Positions 49,261 through 59,058 of a DNA stretch of 64,000 bases are shown one piece after another (within the stretch, counting starts at the first letter, position 1; the number at the start of each line of letters is the position of its first letter). This DNA is from an uncultured Collinsella sp. (GTDB taxonomy: Bacteria; Actinomycetota; Coriobacteriia; Coriobacteriales; Coriobacteriaceae). The DNA is taken from positions 1 through 64,000 of the forward strand of contig CAUGTZ010000004.1 in assembly GCA_959602645.1 (NCBI GenBank). Reading direction: 5' to 3'. The notes beneath the pieces are model-generated. The model worked only from the letters and a program-made list of their open reading frames with translations, was not told the origin of the DNA and did not search any database. The position numbers and the translations under genes are program-made.

Positions 49261-49277
49261 CTGAAGGAGTGTCCCCA

Positions 49278-49314
49278 GCTGCCGGCAGAAAAGGAACGTC
49301 CCTAAGTGCCGGCT
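49278..49314. repeat. Palindromic element E9
   Basis: AGCTGCCGGCA and TGCCGGCT flank AGGAACGTCCCTAAG. It lies next to E8 and before the MATE gene. The stem matches that of E10 at 61537. Confidence 0.7.
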
Positions 49315-49381
49315 GGATGCATTAGGAGTATCATCGTCTGCGCAAATATCTAGCGAATCGCATAGTAGAGATTGAGAGCGT

Positions 49382-50764
49382 ATGACTGATACCGCGTCCA
49401 AGCACATTGACATGACCACCGGCTCGCTGTGGCGCAATATTCCCCTGTTCGCCTTTCCCGTCGCCGCCACGAGCATCCTTGAGCAGCTGTCGAACCTCAT
49501 CGCCACGGTCATCATCGGTAACTTCTCGGGCGACCAGGGAACCCTCGCCATGGCGGCGGTCGGCTCCAATGTTCCGCTTACCAGTCTTATGATCAACCTG
49601 TTTATTGGGCTGTCGCTTGGCTCCAACGTGGTCATCGCCAACGCCATCGGCCGCAACGATCAGAACATGGTCAAGCGCGCCGTCCACACCTCGATTCTGA
49701 TGGCACTCGTGGGCTTTGTCGTCATCGCACTGGGCGAGATCTTTGCCGAGCCCATGCTCGCCGCGCTCAACGTCCCTGACGAAACCATGCCGCTCGCATC
49801 GCTCTACCTGCGCGTCTTTTTGCTCAGCATGCCCTCGATCTTACTCTACAACTTTGAGGCCGCAATCTTCCGCTCCGTCGGCATCACCCGCATGCCGCTG
49901 CAGGCGCTTGCCGTGTCCACCGTCCTCAACATTGGCCTGGACCTCATCTTTGTCCCCGTGCTCCACTGGGGCGTCGCGGGTGTCGCCATCGCCACCGCCA
50001 TCGCCTATACCGTCAGCGCAGTCACGCTCTTTATCCGTCTGCTCAAGACCGATTCCGTCGTCCGCGTCACCCTGCGCGATCTGGCTATCGACCCCGTCGC
50101 CCTCAAGCGCATCGTTAAGATCGGCCTGCCCGCCGGCATCCAAAGCGCCGTCTTTGCCGTCGCTAACATCATCATCCAGTCCGCCATCAACAGCTTGGGC
50201 ACCGAGGTCATGGCGGCATCCAGCGCTGCCATGAGCCTGGAGTATGTGTGCTACAACCTGCTCAACAGCTTTAGCCAGGCTTGCACCACCTTTGTGGGAC
50301 AAAACCACGGTGCCCGCCAGATCGACCGCTGCACCAAAACGCTCAAGGTCTGCCTGGTCGAAGGCGGTATCGTCGCACTCACCACCATCGTCATCATCGT
50401 CGGTCTGGGGCGCGAGATCCTGGCGCTCTTTAACAGCGATCCCAACATCGTCTCGATCGGCTATATCCGCGTGTGTTCGATCTTCCCGGCGTACGCCTTT
50501 AGCATGTTCTACGAGAACATGTCCGGCTACCTGCGCGGCTTTGGCATCTCGCTCATGCCCGCCCTCATCACCATGATTTGCGTCTGCGGCATCCGCTTCT
50601 ACTGGGTATTCTGCGTGTTCCCGCACTTCCGCACATTTGCGAACATCATGATGGTCTACCCCATCAGCCTGGGCACCACGGCATTCTTTATGGTCGTGGC
50701 GGTATTGCTCTGCCACCCGGCACGCACCTACCGTCTGGCACAAGCCAAGACCGGAGCGTGCTAG
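49382..50764 (+). CDS. MATE-family efflux transporter
   Basis: The 460-aa protein has twelve hydrophobic segments in two halves. Family features are WRNIPLFAFPVAATSILEQL, GTLAMAAVGSNVPLTSL and the second-half SFSQACTTFVGQNHGARQID. MATE pumps export cationic drugs or metabolites using Na+ or H+ gradients. The substrate is unknown, and no regulator of its own is adjacent, since the convergent LysR gene faces another transporter. Confidence 0.9.
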   Translation: MTDTASKHIDMTTGSLWRNIPLFAFPVAATSILEQLSNLIATVIIGNFSGDQGTLAMAAVGSNVPLTSLMINLFIGLSLGSNVVIANAIGRNDQNMVKRAVHTSILMALVGFVVIALGEIFAEPMLAALNVPDETMPLASLYLRVFLLSMPSILLYNFEAAIFRSVGITRMPLQALAVSTVLNIGLDLIFVPVLHWGVAGVAIATAIAYTVSAVTLFIRLLKTDSVVRVTLRDLAIDPVALKRIVKIGLPAGIQSAVFAVANIIIQSAINSLGTEVMAASSAAMSLEYVCYNLLNSFSQACTTFVGQNHGARQIDRCTKTLKVCLVEGGIVALTTIVIIVGLGREILALFNSDPNIVSIGYIRVCSIFPAYAFSMFYENMSGYLRGFGISLMPALITMICVCGIRFYWVFCVFPHFRTFANIMMVYPISLGTTAFFMVVAVLLCHPARTYRLAQAKTGAC

Positions 50765-50793
50765 GCATACACAACTAGGTGGCACATCGGCAG

Positions 50794-51660
50794 CTAATTG
50801 ACAATATGCGAGCTCATGTAGTCGATAAAGCGCCTCGTGGCGATCGGCATGGTATCCCAGCTGCGCCAGGCTGCCACGACGTCGCGCGAGGGAGCGTGCA
50901 CGATGGGACGCACGCAAATATCGGCCTGCATGCCCTCGACCGTACGACGGTAGAGCATGCTCACGCCCAGGCCCTCCTCCACCATCGCCATAATGGTGTA
51001 GTCGTCGGTAACCTCACTTGTCACGTGCGGCGACAGCCCGTGCGCCGCGAATGCATCGAGCACCAGGCTCTGCTCGCCCTCATCCAGCAGCACAAACGGT
51101 TCGGACGCCAGGTCGGCAAGCGTTACCTTTTCCTTTGCCGCCAGTGGATGGACGGCTGGTAACAGCGCCACCAGCTCGTCGTGATAGACCACGCGTTTCT
51201 CGAGCCCCTCGGTAAATCCACGCGCCGTAAAGCAAAAGTCGACCACGCCATCGTGCACCCACTGGGCGTTGCGCGTGTAATCGCCCTGCTTGAGGGTAAA
51301 GCGCACGCCCGGGTGCAGGGCCCCAAAGTCGCGAATCACGCGCGGCAACACGGTACGGCTCACGTTGGTAAACGTCGCAATACGAATATCGGTCGAGGAG
51401 AGTCCCAGCAACTCCTGGCGCTTGCCCTCGAGCTCGGCCTCGGCCGTTACGATCTGGCGCAGATACGGCAGGTACTGTTTGCCGTCGCGCGTAAGCGACA
51501 CGCCCTGCTTGCCGCGCTCGATAATCGTGGTGCCCAACTCGCGCTCGAGCGCCTTGACAGCCTGGCTCACCGCACTTTGCGTATAGCCCAGCTCGTCGGC
51601 CGCACGTTTCAGGCTGCCGCAATCGACCACCATACATACAATCTGATACCGCGATGCCAT
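50794..51660 (-). CDS. LysR-family regulator of a second LysR/DMT pair
   Basis: The 288-aa protein has the LysR HTH (SRYQIVCMVVDCGSLKRAAD, TQSAVSQAVKALERELGTTI) and an effector domain with TDDYTIMAMVEEGLGVSMLY. This block is close to WDDYAIMAMVEDGLGVSILP in the LysR protein at 4956, marking them as paralogues. It is divergent from the DMT transporter gene at 51819. GGAGG precedes the ATG. The inducer is unknown. Confidence 0.9.
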   Translation of the reverse strand: MASRYQIVCMVVDCGSLKRAADELGYTQSAVSQAVKALERELGTTIIERGKQGVSLTRDGKQYLPYLRQIVTAEAELEGKRQELLGLSSTDIRIATFTNVSRTVLPRVIRDFGALHPGVRFTLKQGDYTRNAQWVHDGVVDFCFTARGFTEGLEKRVVYHDELVALLPAVHPLAAKEKVTLADLASEPFVLLDEGEQSLVLDAFAAHGLSPHVTSEVTDDYTIMAMVEEGLGVSMLYRRTVEGMQADICVRPIVHAPSRDVVAAWRSWDTMPIATRRFIDYMSSHIVN

Positions 51661-51719
51661 CGTGCCTCCACATCGATGTAGCCGTAAAACGTTTTGCCAG
51701 GACCTTTTCTTCCAACATT

Positions 51720-51738
51720 AGTATTTCTTAATCATACT
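51720..51738. promoter_or_regulatory. Operator candidate in the LysR/DMT intergenic region
   Basis: AGTAT-N9-ATACT (within TTAGTAT...ATACTGA) is an inverted repeat between the divergent starts. The exact AAAACGTTTT palindrome at about 51686 is an alternative site. Confidence 0.4.
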
Positions 51739-51818
51739 GAAGATACATTCGCTTTACTACATCCATCTCTGGGAGCAGAATCCTTTTTGCGAAACCGTTC
51801 TGTAACAAAAGGAGTCCC

Positions 51819-52721
51819 ATGGATCGCAAAAAAGCAATCGCGCTCTCATTTTCCGTTCCCGTCGCATGGGGCTTTTCGTACCCCCTCATGAAGATCGGCA
51901 TGGACAGCATGAACGCCACGAGCATCGTTGCGCTACGCTGCATCATCGCTTTTGCAGCTTGTCTGCTGCTCTTCCACAAGCACGCGCTGCGCGTCAACCG
52001 CGACGTGATGATTCGTTCCGCTATCATCGGCGCCATCATGGCGACCGAGCTCACCTGCATGTGCCTGGGCTCCAGCCTTACCTCTGCCTCCACCGCCGGC
52101 TTTTTGCAGAGCCTGACGGTCGTGATCGTACCGTTTGCCAATGCGGCCCTGCTGCGTCGCGCCCCCGAGCGCAAGGTGCTCATCGGCACCGCCATCGTCA
52201 CTTGCGGCATGCTGCTGCTCTCGGGCGCCGACTTTACCAGCCTCAATCCCGGCGCAATCATCATGCTGCTCTCGGCCTTTATCTATGCCGGCCACATTAT
52301 CATCGCCAAGCGCTTTGTCGAAGAAGTCGATCCGCTGGCTCTGGGCGTTTGGCAGCTGGGCTTCGGTGGCTTGTTCTCGGGCATCGCCGCATGCACCTTG
52401 GGCGGCTTTACGCTTCCCAGCACGCCGAACGAAATCGTCGTGGTCGTTGCGCTCGCACTCATCTGCTCTGCCTACGGCTTTATCACCCAGACGCTCGTGC
52501 AGCCTCACGTACCCGCCGAGACCACCGGCTTTGCCTTCTCGCTCGAGCCGGTCTGCTCTGCCGTCTTCTCGTTCTTCTTGGTCGGCGAAGTGCTGAGCCC
52601 CATCGCCTTCTTTGGCGCCGCCCTCATCCTCACCGGCGTCATGGTGGCAACCATCGAGCTTCCGCGCCTTCGCGCACATGGACAGGCTCGCATGGCAGGA
52701 GCGCCCGAGCAAGCCTCGTAA
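51819..52721 (+). CDS. EamA/DMT-family transporter (second pair)
   Basis: The 300-aa protein has ten likely membrane segments in two EamA repeats, with SFSVPVAWGFSYPLMKIGMD near the start and AETTGFAFSLEPVCSAVFSF in the second repeat. It is divergent from its LysR gene, as in the 5-7 kb pair. The substrate is unknown. AAAGGAG lies before the ATG. Confidence 0.88.
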   Translation: MDRKKAIALSFSVPVAWGFSYPLMKIGMDSMNATSIVALRCIIAFAACLLLFHKHALRVNRDVMIRSAIIGAIMATELTCMCLGSSLTSASTAGFLQSLTVVIVPFANAALLRRAPERKVLIGTAIVTCGMLLLSGADFTSLNPGAIIMLLSAFIYAGHIIIAKRFVEEVDPLALGVWQLGFGGLFSGIAACTLGGFTLPSTPNEIVVVVALALICSAYGFITQTLVQPHVPAETTGFAFSLEPVCSAVFSFFLVGEVLSPIAFFGAALILTGVMVATIELPRLRAHGQARMAGAPEQAS

Positions 52722-52808
52722 GCGCCTCACCTTTTGTAGCCCCGACATAAAGGTCTCCGGACGCCTTTACAATAGATGCCAACAGAGCATCTGCCATAAA
52801 GGAGCCCC

Positions 52809-53534
52809 ATGGACACCGCAACTCGCGACCGCAACATAGCAACTTGGTTGGGCGATGCGCCGCAGCCGGTACGTGACACGACGGACCAGCTGCTCGAGCG
52901 CATCGCCCTTTTACGTGCCGAGCAAACCATTTACCCGGCACAAGACGACATCCTCAATGCCCTCGCCTATACGCCGGCCGACCATGTCAAAGTTGTCATT
53001 TTGGGTCAAGATCCCTATCACGGACCCAACCAGGCCATGGGGTTATCGTTCTCGGTTCCCGCGACGCAAACCAAGTTGCCGCCGAGCCTGCGCAACATCT
53101 ACAAGGAGCTCAAAGCCGATCTGGGTTGCCCCATTCCCGCCACGGGAGATCTGACGCCATGGGCACAACAGGGCGTCCTGCTCCTTAACACCACGCTCAC
53201 GGTGCGCGAGCATGCCGCGAACTCACACGCCAAACTGGGCTGGAGCACGCTCACCGACTACGTTATCGAACGCTGCTGTCAGCTGCCCCAGCCGGTAGTC
53301 TTTTTGGCATGGGGTCGCTTTGCCCAGCAGATGGTCGAAGGCAAGCTCGCCGCGACCGGCGCAGGCAAGGCAGCCGGTAAGTTCTGCCTGGCCTCCACAC
53401 ACCCCTCGCCGCTTTCGGCCAACCGTGCCACGGCAGAACTCCCCGCTTTTATGGGGTCGCGCCCCTTCTCGGCATCCAATCGTCTACTCGAACAGCACGG
53501 CTCGATCCCCGTCAACTGGACTTGCCTCGGCTAA
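52809..53534 (+). CDS. ung: Uracil-DNA glycosylase
   Basis: Ung removes uracil from DNA to start base-excision repair. The 241-aa protein has the catalytic motif ILGQDPYHGPNQAMGLSFSV, with the water-activating Asp and following His. LLNTTLTVREHAANSHAKLG follows, and the leucine-loop region LASTHPSPLSANRATAE carries the catalytic His. The length matches family 1. AAAGGAG precedes the ATG, and a terminator follows. Confidence 0.95.
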   Translation: MDTATRDRNIATWLGDAPQPVRDTTDQLLERIALLRAEQTIYPAQDDILNALAYTPADHVKVVILGQDPYHGPNQAMGLSFSVPATQTKLPPSLRNIYKELKADLGCPIPATGDLTPWAQQGVLLLNTTLTVREHAANSHAKLGWSTLTDYVIERCCQLPQPVVFLAWGRFAQQMVEGKLAATGAGKAAGKFCLASTHPSPLSANRATAELPAFMGSRPFSASNRLLEQHGSIPVNWTCLG

Positions 53535-53548
53535 AAATCGATACATCA

Positions 53549-53583
53549 AAAACGCGTCCGACGGCTTTCCATCGGACGCGTTT
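53549..53583. terminator. Terminator between ung and the SDR gene
   Basis: AAACGCGTCCGA and its complement flank a 10-nt loop, with A and T runs at the two ends. It is bidirectional between convergent genes. Confidence 0.85.
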
Positions 53584-53584
53584 C

Positions 53585-54265
53585 CTATTCGGGCCAAATA
53601 AACTGGGTACGGTCTGCCTCGCCACCGTCAATGAGCAGGCCCTGCCCGGTCATAAACCGGTTGGTCACGCCCACAAAGTAGATCCACTCGGCGATCTCTT
53701 GGGCGGTGGCCCAGCGTTTAAGCGGCGTGAGCTCCATAATCTGGTTCCACAGGTGTTCGTCTTCCATCACGCAACGGTTGAGCGGCGTGATAACGCCGCC
53801 CGGGTCCACACTGTTGGCGATGGCCTGCGGCGCCAAGCGGTTTGCAAGGTTCTTGGTGTAGGCGATAACGCCGCCCTTGCTGGCAGCATAGGCGGGAAAC
53901 TCCGATCCCGTATGCCCGCTCGCCGACCCCACATTGACCACGGATGTAATAGCCGGCGCCGGCTTGGCGGCAAGCCCCTCCCCCACAAAGGCGTAGCGCT
54001 CGGTCACGTTGATGGTGCCGCACAGGTTGGCGGCAATATCGTCGGCCGAGTCCTGCGTACCAGCAACATTCACGATCACCTGGGGTTCAAGCTCGCCTGG
54101 AAACGAGTCCGGCTCGCGGACATCGACGATCAGATGGCGATAGCGCTCGTGCTCGATCGCTGCCGGCAGCAAATCAAAGCCCACGACCTCGTGGCCCTCG
54201 TCCAAAAAGCGCTGCACGCACGCGGCTCCGATACCGCCCGAAGCGCCCGTGATCAAAACCCGCAT
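53585..54265 (-). CDS. Short-chain dehydrogenase/reductase
   Basis: The 226-aa protein has the Rossmann motif TGASGGIGAACV, the catalytic Ser in VVNVGSASGHTG and YAASKGG, with Tyr and Lys of the active site. NSVDPGGVITPL follows, and GLLIDGGEADRTQFIW ends the chain. It is a classical-type SDR acting on an unknown alcohol or ketone. DhbA-like (2,3-dihydroxybenzoate dehydrogenase-type) members look similar. It starts 9 bases after the queuosine-precursor transporter stop, so the pair is probably one operon. The link in function is not clear. Confidence 0.85.
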   Translation of the reverse strand: MRVLITGASGGIGAACVQRFLDEGHEVVGFDLLPAAIEHERYRHLIVDVREPDSFPGELEPQVIVNVAGTQDSADDIAANLCGTINVTERYAFVGEGLAAKPAPAITSVVNVGSASGHTGSEFPAYAASKGGVIAYTKNLANRLAPQAIANSVDPGGVITPLNRCVMEDEHLWNQIMELTPLKRWATAQEIAEWIYFVGVTNRFMTGQGLLIDGGEADRTQFIWPE

Positions 54266-54274
54266 ATTTGCTCC

Positions 54275-54997
54275 TTAGGCGGTTGCGTGGCGCTCGAGAT
54301 ACTCGGCGCCCACATTCTCGCGCTCCCAGCCGCGCACGACCTTGTAGCCCACAGGGCTCAGGAAGACCTCGCACAGCAGCTCGGCAACAGCGCCGGTCAG
54401 CGAGCACATAAGGACCTGCACCCAGGTCCAACCAAAGAACGTGTGGCTCACCACAATGGCAAAGACCAGGTTGTCGATAAACTGGCCAACGCCTGTAGAC
54501 ACATAGGAGCGGAAGGCAAAGCTCGCAAAGTTATTCTTTTTGAGCATACGGCCGAGCGACTGGTTGAGCGTGGAGTTAACGACGGCAGAGACGAGCATGG
54601 CGAGCGAAGATCCAAACACCACGTACCAGGTGCCGCCGATGGTGGCGTTAAGGGCGGTGTTGACCTCGATCATACCCGTGTCGTAGTAGGCGCCCCACAT
54701 GCCGGGCGTGAGCGAGCATGCCCAAAAGCACAGGCTCACAGCCAGGTTGACCAGCAGTGCGAGGATAGAGATTTTGATGGATGCCTTGGCGCCAAAGCGC
54801 TTGCAGATCATGTCCTGGCACAAAAACGAAACCCAGCTCACCACAAAGCCGCAATCGAGTGCCAGATACGGCAGGCTGATGAGCTCTTTGTTGGCCAGCA
54901 GGTTCATCATGATAACGCTCACGATAAACAGCGAAACCGTTGCCGCGGGAATGCTCCGCAACAGGACCTTGTAGTCCTCCATGACCTTCTTGATCAT
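54275..54997 (-). CDS. Queuosine precursor transporter (VUT/YhhQ family)
   Basis: The 240-aa membrane protein has about six spans and the VUT/DUF165 family features MMNLLANKELISL, SLAMLVSAVVNSTLNQSLGR and YVSTGVGQFIDNLVFAIVVS. E. coli YhhQ imports queuosine precursors preQ0/preQ1. The start ATG is preceded by AAAGGAG. A hairpin with an A-rich tail just upstream could be a preQ1 riboswitch. The SDR gene follows in the same operon. Confidence 0.82.
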   Translation of the reverse strand: MIKKVMEDYKVLLRSIPAATVSLFIVSVIMMNLLANKELISLPYLALDCGFVVSWVSFLCQDMICKRFGAKASIKISILALLVNLAVSLCFWACSLTPGMWGAYYDTGMIEVNTALNATIGGTWYVVFGSSLAMLVSAVVNSTLNQSLGRMLKKNNFASFAFRSYVSTGVGQFIDNLVFAIVVSHTFFGWTWVQVLMCSLTGAVAELLCEVFLSPVGYKVVRGWERENVGAEYLERHATA

Positions 54998-55000
54998 TAT

Positions 55001-55054
55001 GTACTCCTTTGGTTTTAGGTTTAACGAGCAGGATATCGGACCCGAACTGCTCGG
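55001..55054 (-). promoter_or_regulatory. Hairpin with A-rich tail upstream of the queuosine-precursor transporter, possible preQ1 riboswitch
   Basis: Read on the minus strand, GAGCAG and CTGCTC form a 6-bp stem around a 15-nt loop (TTCGGGTCCGATATC). An A-rich tail GTTAAACCTAAAACC follows and ends at the ribosome site. A stem-loop plus A-rich tail is the shape of class I preQ1 riboswitches, and TCC in the loop could pair with GGA of the ribosome site. The consensus match is loose. Confidence 0.3.
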
Positions 55055-55153
55055 CCGCCACGGTCTTGAGGCGACGGTGGGTATGATAGCCGCTCACGCG
55101 GCGGCAGGCAAGCAAACGGCGCGGCGGCCCCACAGGATCACCGCGCCGGTGCG

Positions 55154-56767
<1,614 letters not shown>

Positions 56768-56920
56768 GCGGATCCTTTCTTGCATTGAGTGCATTACGTC
56801 GATGTAACCGCACTATTGTAGCCGCGAAATCCCGCTCTAGGGCACCTATCAGGACAAATTCATCAGTTGGGGCCTGGGTAGCCGGCCCAATCCGAATTTG
56901 TCTCTTGCGTAACTGTACAT

Positions 56921-56957
56921 AGTGTATATATACTGTGCTTACCGGTTATATACACGT
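56921..56957. promoter_or_regulatory. GntR-type operator/promoter region
   Basis: AGTGTATATATACTGT (with the perfect core GTATATATAC) and the inverted TTATATACAC half-site follow each other 26-62 bases before the GntR start. They are likely sites for the YtrA-type repressor. The TATATA stretches could also serve as -10 elements. Confidence 0.55.
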
Positions 56958-56982
56958 GTAGCCCAACAGCTAAGGAGCCGCT

Positions 56983-57363
56983 GTGGACATCATCCTATCC
57001 AATTCGAGCGACAAGCCCATCTACGAGCAAATAGCCTCGCAAGTCAAAGCTCAGATCCTTTCGGGCACGCTCGCGGCGGGAGCCAAACTCCCCAGTATCC
57101 GTGCACTCGCGAGCGATCTTGGCGTGAGTGTCATCACCACCAAGCGCGCCTACGCCGACCTGGAGCAACTCGGCTTCATCTGCACCGTGCAGGGCAAGGG
57201 CTGTTTTGTCGCCGAGGGCAACCAGGAGCTCTTGCGCGAAAACCAGCTCTGCCATATCGAAGAACTGCTTGCGAAAGCGGCGAGCCAAGCCGAAGCCCTG
57301 GGCGTTACGCGCGACAAGCTGCACGAGATGCTCGACCTGGTAGCCCCCGAAACCATGCAGTAG
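56983..57363 (+). CDS. GntR-family regulator, YtrA type
   Basis: The 126-aa protein has a GntR winged helix (SDKPIYEQIASQVKAQILSG, LPSIRALASDLGVSVITTKR, YADLEQLGFICTVQGKGCFV) and a short C-terminal helix pair. This is the YtrA subfamily layout. Such regulators usually repress their own ABC-transporter operon. The GTG start has AAGGAG seven bases upstream, and the ABC ATPase gene starts 23 bases after the stop. Palindromic TATATA-rich sites lie just upstream. Confidence 0.9.
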   Translation: MDIILSNSSDKPIYEQIASQVKAQILSGTLAAGAKLPSIRALASDLGVSVITTKRAYADLEQLGFICTVQGKGCFVAEGNQELLRENQLCHIEELLAKAASQAEALGVTRDKLHEMLDLVAPETMQ

Positions 57364-57386
57364 CCATCTGCAAGAAAGGCTATACC

Positions 57387-58268
57387 ATGCAAAACCTTTT
57401 AGAACTCAAAGGCATCTCACGCCGTGTGAGCGACCGTTTTTCGTTGCGAGTGGTCACACTCGCCGTGGAGCCCGGCCAGATCGTTGGCTTTGTGGGCGCA
57501 AATGGCGCCGGCAAGACGACGACCATTCGCGCCGCGCTTGGGCTTATAAAGCTCGATGCCGGCGAGGTGCATCTGCTTGGACAGCGCTGCGACGCCAACG
57601 CGCCCGACGAGACGCAGCGCCACCTGCGCTCCCGCATCGGGCTTGTCCTGGACACGTGTCCCTTCCCCTCCACGCTCAAGGTGGGCCAGGTCGAGAGGCT
57701 CGTAGGCCCGGCATACCCCACGTGGAGCTGCGAAACGTTCGCCGGATTCATCGACCGATTTGGCCTCGATCCCAAGACGAAGGTCAAGGACCTCTCCCGC
57801 GGCATGGGCATGAAGCTGCAGCTCGCCTGTGCGCTCAGTCACAATGCTAAGCTGCTCGTTTTGGACGAAGCCACCGCGGGCCTCGATCCCATGGCGCGCG
57901 AGGAACTGCTCGACGAGTTGCTCGCCTTTGTCGCCGACGGCCAGCACAGCGTGCTGCTCTCAAGCCACATTACATCCGACCTCGATCGCACTGCCGACCG
58001 CGTCATCTGCATCGATAACGGCTCGATTGTGTTTGACCTGCCGCGCGAGGACATTACCGATCGAGCCGGCATCGCCCACTGCACCCAAGCACAGGCGTCC
58101 GAGCTCATGGCTTGCGTCGAAGGCGCCCGTGCCGCCCACCACGCCTATAGCGTGGACGTGCTCGTGCCCAACCGTCGCGAGGCGCTCGAGGCCTTCCCCG
58201 AGATTCCCTGCGATCGGGCAACCATTGATGACTATCTTCGCCTCATACTGAAAGGGGCTTCGAAATGA
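57387..58268 (+). CDS. ABC transporter ATP-binding subunit of the GntR-controlled exporter
   Basis: The 293-aa protein has Walker A GANGAGKTTTIRAALGLI, signature LSRGMGMKLQLACALSHN, Walker B LLVLDEATAGLDPMARE and the His switch LLSSHITSDLDR. It matches ABC-2 exporter ATPases of the YtrB/BcrA type. The frame extends far upstream, but the ATG after AGAAAGG fits the start of the nucleotide-binding domain. The permease gene overlaps its stop (ATGA). The exported compound is unknown. Related operons respond to cell-wall antibiotics. Confidence 0.9.
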   Translation: MQNLLELKGISRRVSDRFSLRVVTLAVEPGQIVGFVGANGAGKTTTIRAALGLIKLDAGEVHLLGQRCDANAPDETQRHLRSRIGLVLDTCPFPSTLKVGQVERLVGPAYPTWSCETFAGFIDRFGLDPKTKVKDLSRGMGMKLQLACALSHNAKLLVLDEATAGLDPMAREELLDELLAFVADGQHSVLLSSHITSDLDRTADRVICIDNGSIVFDLPREDITDRAGIAHCTQAQASELMACVEGARAAHHAYSVDVLVPNRREALEAFPEIPCDRATIDDYLRLILKGASK

Positions 58269-58963
58269 AACGAGCCTTTATGTCCGAGCTCGCCATCGTT
58301 CGCACGCTTGTCCCGAGCATTGCGGGCGTCGGCTTGTTCATCTTCGTCGTGCTGACCCTCGCCAACGCATCGGATGGCGATTCCGGTATAAGCGCCGGTG
58401 CCGGCGCCGTCAGTGCCATGTCGCCCATCATATTCATGAACTCACTGGCCGGTTTCGACAATCAAAACGGTTGGGAGCGTTATCGGGCAACGCTGCCCTT
58501 CTCGCGCAAAGACATCATCTGCGCACGCTACCTGAGCGTTATTGTCTTCTCCGCCGTCATGGCATGTGCAGCCACGCTTTTGAGTATCGTCGCCATCCCG
58601 CTCTTCAGCAGCGCGGGCATTCCTTCGACGGGACAGACGGTCTTTGAAATCGCAATCGCCTCGGCAGCATCGATGCTCATCTCCCTCATGATGGTGTTCC
58701 TGGCACAGCCGCTGTTCTTTCGATTTGGACACATGGAGGCGCTACGCCTATCCGTTGGCCTGTTTGCCCTGCTTGGTTGCGGCACCATGGCCACGCTGAG
58801 CTCCTCCAACCCCATCAGCAACTGGCTCATGTCGATTGCCGGAGCGAATCCCGACCCTGCCGTTCTTGGCTGCCTGTGCGCAGGAATTGCCGTACTGGCC
58901 CTCGCGCTATGTGCAATCAGCTGCACCGTCAGCACCAAGGTCTATCGAGTACGCGATTTGTAG
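58265..58963 (+). CDS. ABC-2 type permease subunit
   Basis: The 232-aa protein has six likely membrane segments with the ABC-2 pattern SPIIFMNSLAGFDNQNGWER, then YRATLPFSRKDIICARYLSV. This block is typical of exporters whose expression is drug-inducible (ABC2_membrane_5-like). It overlaps the ATPase gene by four bases, so translation is coupled. With the GntR protein it forms a three-gene operon. Confidence 0.85.
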   Translation: MKRAFMSELAIVRTLVPSIAGVGLFIFVVLTLANASDGDSGISAGAGAVSAMSPIIFMNSLAGFDNQNGWERYRATLPFSRKDIICARYLSVIVFSAVMACAATLLSIVAIPLFSSAGIPSTGQTVFEIAIASAASMLISLMMVFLAQPLFFRFGHMEALRLSVGLFALLGCGTMATLSSSNPISNWLMSIAGANPDPAVLGCLCAGIAVLALALCAISCTVSTKVYRVRDL

Positions 58964-59058
58964 CCACACGAAACTTGACCCACGTAGGCCACAATCGGTC
59001 GCAATCGCCCATCCGCAAATCCATGGCAAACGGCATGTCCCCGGCGTGCGCCACCGTA

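Noticed and set aside
56922..57386. 448-aa ABC protein with a long N-terminal extension
   Set aside because: The extension overlaps the GntR gene in another frame. The ABC domain starts at 57387 with its own ribosome site.
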